From: Nitrosopumilales archaeon
GTDB taxonomy: Archaea > Thermoproteota > Nitrososphaeria > Nitrososphaerales > Nitrososphaeraceae
Length of the DNA: 7,500 nucleotides
Assembly: GCA_009665115.1 (NCBI GenBank)
Contig: WJXE01000086.1
Coordinates: forward strand, 1-7,500
Direction: 5' to 3'
Shown here: one piece after another, positions 5,414 to 7,500 of the stretch
How the letters are laid out: each line of letters begins with the position of its first letter
How positions within the stretch are numbered: position 1 is the stretch's first letter
Notes under the pieces: model-generated
The model's input: the letters and a program-made list of their open reading frames with translations, nothing else
Databases searched by the model: none
Told to the model about the DNA's origin: nothing
Position numbers and translations under genes: made by a program

Positions 5414-5910
5414 TAACCTTTGCACTGTTTTTAATCCCACCTTCCATCGGCAACTTCTTCACGAAGTACGGACTCGTAGGTCTTTTCTTCAATGGTATGC
5501 TCTCCTCATTTATTCCTATCCCAACCGAACTCACGACGGCAGCCTTACTCGCCGCAAGAGAAAACGAGATGAGAATATTTATCGTCTTGACCGTCGGATC
5601 AATAATTGGAGGATTTATAGCTTACTTCCTAGGCTATACTGGGTACAATTTATCCCATCGGATAAGAAAGATAACAAGGCTTGACGACAGGAGAAGCCAA
5701 AGGAGTTACGCTTTGTTAGCGAAATACGGATGGTTGTTGATCTTCATATCGCCTTGGATCCCCGTAGGCGGGGACGTGATTCCGATAATAGCAGGAATAA
5801 AAAAGTACGATTTAACCAAATTCACCGTTGCGATGGTACTTGGCAAAACGATAAAGGCTGTGGCTATAGTTTATTTTCTTAGTTTAATTATGGTGACATT
5901 TTTTCATTAG
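5410..5910 (+). CDS. DedA/VTT-domain (SNARE-associated) membrane protein
   Basis: A 166-residue integral membrane protein of the DedA/VTT superfamily, whose characterised members help keep the proton gradient and envelope intact and, in several cases, flip or scramble lipids such as undecaprenyl phosphate or phospholipids. The family layout is visible: a first re-entrant region, GLVGLFFNGMLSSFIPIPTE (21-40), with the conserved Pro and Glu40; a Gly-rich membrane helix GSIIGGFIAYFLGY (63-76); an amphipathic basic stretch with RRSQR (94-98); a second re-entrant region ISPWIPVGGDVIPIIAGI (113-130); and a last membrane helix (about 141-164). In classical DedA proteins the second region contains an Arg before the VP-IAG motif; here it reads VGGDVIP, so that Arg is missing, placing it with divergent members. 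The archaeal lipid it would act on is unknown. It is convergent with the HtrA gene. Confidence 0.85.
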   Translation: MITFALFLIPPSIGNFFTKYGLVGLFFNGMLSSFIPIPTELTTAALLAARENEMRIFIVLTVGSIIGGFIAYFLGYTGYNLSHRIRKITRLDDRRSQRSYALLAKYGWLLIFISPWIPVGGDVIPIIAGIKKYDLTKFTVAMVLGKTIKAVAIVYFLSLIMVTFFH

Positions 5911-5960
5911 ATTATTATCTAAGAGTAAGAAACGATACCTCCTTACTATATTATTATTTC
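5907..5960 (+). terminator. Terminator region of the DedA-like gene
   Basis: TTAGAT-TATT-ATCTAA (5907-5922) is a perfect hairpin overlapping the TAG stop (5908-5910). A second stem follows, AGTAAG (5924-5929) with CTTACT (5942-5947), then the T-rich ATATTATTATTTCTCC. The second stem plus T-rich tail looks like a transcript end. Confidence 0.5.
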
Positions 5961-6007
5961 TCCTCGTGCACTACCATTTACGGGCAAACAACAATTGAGA
6001 CGTAATC

Positions 6008-6037
6008 GCTGCCATAGTGGAAATACGCTATGGCGGC
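6008..6037 (-). terminator. Hairpin overlapping the stop of the HtrA-like gene
   Basis: GCCATAG (6011-6017) and CTATGGC (6028-6034) are exact reverse complements around a 10-base loop; beyond one T/G position, CG pairs extend it to 6008-6037. The TAG stop of the protease (6028-6030, read on minus) lies inside the stem. With the protease and the DedA-like gene converging here, it could separate the two transcripts. No strong T-tract follows on the minus strand. Confidence 0.45.
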
Positions 6038-7221
6038 ATTGGAACGGATGGAGATTTTAGATATGGAAGCGGTGAAGGACGCTGTTGGAGGACCGCTTGC
6101 AAGTTGAGTGTTTGCCCAGTTCGATAGACGCTTAACACTATCTTGTCTCCAACTGACTTGTGCTCTTCTACGTAAGAAATCAGGTCCTCCATCCTTTTCA
6201 CTTGGAGGCTGTCCACAGCAGTTATTATGTCCCCGCCATGCTTATTGCCATATTGATCGGTCGTGCTACCATGCAAGCCTGCTTTATCTACAGCACCCCC
6301 TTTGACGATAGAATCTACTAATATACCTTGAAAGTTTGGTTTTAACCCACTAACACTTCCAGACAAGTCCGAAGTGAGGGTAGCGGCAGTGAGTCCGAGG
6401 TATGGATGAGTGTAGTTACCCTTCTCAATTAAAATAGGAACAATGCGTTTTGCAGTATTAGAGGATATGGCTAAACCTATCCCGGAGAAGCCGCCCTTAT
6501 CAGAAATAACTGCTGCGGTATTTATGCCAACAACTTGTCCTTGCATATTCAACAAAGGCCCACCAGAATTACCTGGATCAATCAAAGCGTCAGTCTGAAT
6601 CACATCTGGGATAGAGAACCCTGAGCTGGTGTCAGGCAACAACCTGCCTTTCTGACTTACTATTCCTGTTGTCATTGTGTCGTCAAGTCCAAAAGGATTT
6701 CCGATAGCTATAACTTGATCGCCAACTTCTAGTGCTGAGGAGTTGCCCAACTGTAGCGGAGTTACAGGTTTTGTGAGGTTCCCAGTAATTTTCAGAACTG
6801 CCAAGTCATTGTAGATATCAGTTCCGACAACATTTGCAGTGTACCTATTTCCGTCAATGAAAGTCACATCCACAATTTTAGCAGTACCTACTACATGGTT
6901 ATTGGTTATAATATGGCCCTTTGTGTCATAGACAATCCCTGAGCCTAGTGCAGTGGCATTTCCCGATTGCGGATTTTGCAAATTCAGCGTCGGGATCTTT
7001 CTAGTCACCTGAACGACAGAATTCTCTACTCTCTTAAAGAGAATATTAAGCGAATGATCCTGAGTTTTTAACATCGCTAATTTCTGTTGTTGGCTTTGTG
7101 CTCTAGCTGGATATTGAAACGTCGCCAATGACGATAAAACGATTAAGGAAGCTAAAGCCACAATTGCAAATATTGAGAACATTTTTTTTCTTTGCATCTC
7201 CCTAGTAAGGATCAGATACAT
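6028..7221 (-). CDS. Exported HtrA/DegP-type serine protease with PDZ domain
   Basis: A 397-residue protein that would degrade or refold damaged proteins outside the membrane. Residues 1-13 are a basic head; 14-35 a hydrophobic helix (FSIFAIVALASLIVLSSLATF) ending in ARAQ near 39-42, a signal peptide or anchor. The trypsin-like domain covers about 60-262 with the full triad: His109 (ITNNHVV), Asp139 (YNDLAVLKI) and Ser219 (DPGNSGGPLLN); AIGNPFG (172-178) is also typical. One PDZ domain follows (about 270-378: YLGLTA, GILVDSIVKGGAVDKAGL, GGDIITAVDSLQV). A Pro-rich tail ends it (RPSPLPYLKSPSVPMPP). Length and single PDZ match DegS/HtrA-like proteins. Start: the first ATG at 7221 fits a TATA box about 32 bases upstream; ATGs at 7197 (GGGAG directly adjacent, too close) and 7182 would give a shorter, more usual signal peptide. 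Archaeal HtrA genes are patchy and believed acquired from bacteria; this is general knowledge, not seen here. Confidence 0.93.
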   Translation of the reverse strand: MYLILTREMQRKKMFSIFAIVALASLIVLSSLATFQYPARAQSQQQKLAMLKTQDHSLNILFKRVENSVVQVTRKIPTLNLQNPQSGNATALGSGIVYDTKGHIITNNHVVGTAKIVDVTFIDGNRYTANVVGTDIYNDLAVLKITGNLTKPVTPLQLGNSSALEVGDQVIAIGNPFGLDDTMTTGIVSQKGRLLPDTSSGFSIPDVIQTDALIDPGNSGGPLLNMQGQVVGINTAAVISDKGGFSGIGLAISSNTAKRIVPILIEKGNYTHPYLGLTAATLTSDLSGSVSGLKPNFQGILVDSIVKGGAVDKAGLHGSTTDQYGNKHGGDIITAVDSLQVKRMEDLISYVEEHKSVGDKIVLSVYRTGQTLNLQAVLQQRPSPLPYLKSPSVPMPP

Positions 7222-7248
7222 CTTATAGCAGTTACTATTCTCTCCTAC

Positions 7249-7257
7249 TTTTTTAAA
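7249..7257 (-). promoter_or_regulatory. TATA box of the HtrA-like gene
   Basis: Read on minus, TTTAAAAAA preceded by purines (AGA) is a good archaeal TATA box. The usual spacing puts transcription start near 7227, only about six bases before the ATG at 7221, which implies a nearly leaderless mRNA and supports that start. Confidence 0.45.
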
Positions 7258-7328
7258 TCTAATCCATCAGCGCGTATCGACAAGTAGAGTAAGTTGCGTT
7301 TTCATAGTATTTATTTTCATAATAATCA

Positions 7329-7350
7329 TTCTTCATGATTTATTGAAGAA
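7329..7350 (-). terminator. Perfect hairpin after the right-edge gene
   Basis: TTCTTCA (7329-7335) and TGAAGAA (7344-7350) form a perfect 7-bp stem with an 8-base loop, five bases downstream of the TGA stop of the partial minus-strand gene. What follows on minus is AT-rich but not a clean T-run, so a terminator role is plausible rather than clear. Confidence 0.4.
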
Positions 7351-7354
7351 ATCA

Positions 7355-7500
7355 TCATCTAATCAATGTTGTCGACTTGAGCAATTTTTCAATCCCTAAG
7401 CGATCTAACCTTGCTGCCCTACGCAATACATCTCCTTCTAATTTTTGTTTGTATCTCTCAACCTTGGCTGCAATTGCTCGGTTCTTTAGTCCTAGTATTT
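7355..7500 (-). CDS. C-terminal end of an unrecognised minus-strand gene
   Basis: An open frame runs in from the right edge of the window to a TGA stop at 7355-7357, giving 47 residues. They are highly charged and helical, with no aromatic residue but one Tyr: KNRAIAAKVERYKQKLEGD, then VLRRAARLDRLGIEKLLKS and a short TTLIR tail. The composition is clearly protein-like and codon use resembles the protease next to it. It could be the end of a coiled-coil or nucleic-acid-binding protein; I do not recognise a family. It lies upstream of the protease on the same strand, with a hairpin and a separate TATA box between them, so the two are probably separate units. Confidence 0.6.
   Translation of the reverse strand, partial: ILGLKNRAIAAKVERYKQKLEGDVLRRAARLDRLGIEKLLKSTTLIR

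Noticed and set aside
6108..6305. 65-codon + frame inside the protease gene
   Set aside because: Antisense to the PDZ-coding part of a well-supported gene.
7260..7358. C/D-box small RNA suggested by ATGATGA on the minus strand and a CTGA about 90 bases later
   Set aside because: Spacing is too long for an archaeal C/D RNA, no internal C'/D' boxes are seen, and the C-like box overlaps the stop codon of the partial gene.

Overview
The window looks like chromosomal DNA from a mesophilic archaeon, most likely an ammonia-oxidising thaumarchaeon (Nitrososphaerales, perhaps Nitrosocosmicus-like). The grounds are: moderately AT-rich DNA with long intergenic gaps, TATA-like boxes and mostly weak or absent Shine-Dalgarno sites, a small winged-helix protein of the kind strongly expanded in Thaumarchaeota, and a short PRC-barrel/DUF2171-like protein. 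No rRNA, tRNA or other taxonomic marker is present, so this is an inference. I saw no tRNA, CRISPR array or intact insertion sequence.

Left part (1-3269), all genes on +: the 3' end of an unrecognised gene (to 319); a gap with short repeats and hairpins; a 76-aa PRC-barrel-like protein (728-958); a winged-helix regulator (1170-1580) with three adjoining palindromes at its promoter; a 500-base AT-rich gap; a small protein with a CxxC-x8-CxxC metal-binding motif (2111-2578), followed at once by two overlapping, mutually exclusive hairpins; then about 650 bases without a convincing gene, possibly holding a decayed one.

Right part (3270-7500), an envelope-related group: a membrane glycosyltransferase of the hyaluronan/chitin/cellulose synthase type (minus strand, to 4769) with an extra hydrophilic insertion; a 640-base gap with a structured inverted repeat and a doubtful 143-aa ORF; a DedA/VTT membrane protein (5410-5910, +); a convergent, exported HtrA/DegP-type serine protease with a PDZ domain (6028-7221, -); and the C-terminal end of another minus-strand gene (7355-7500).

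The synthase, the membrane protein and the protease all act at or outside the membrane (polysaccharide synthesis and export, membrane homeostasis or lipid scrambling, surface protein quality control). They lie on different strands with their own signals, so they are neighbours rather than an operon. I found no clear evidence of a new defence or mobile system. The best leads are the palindromic operator of the winged-helix gene, the synthase insertion, the alternative hairpins at 2579-2620 and 5182-5229, and the Cys-motif protein.
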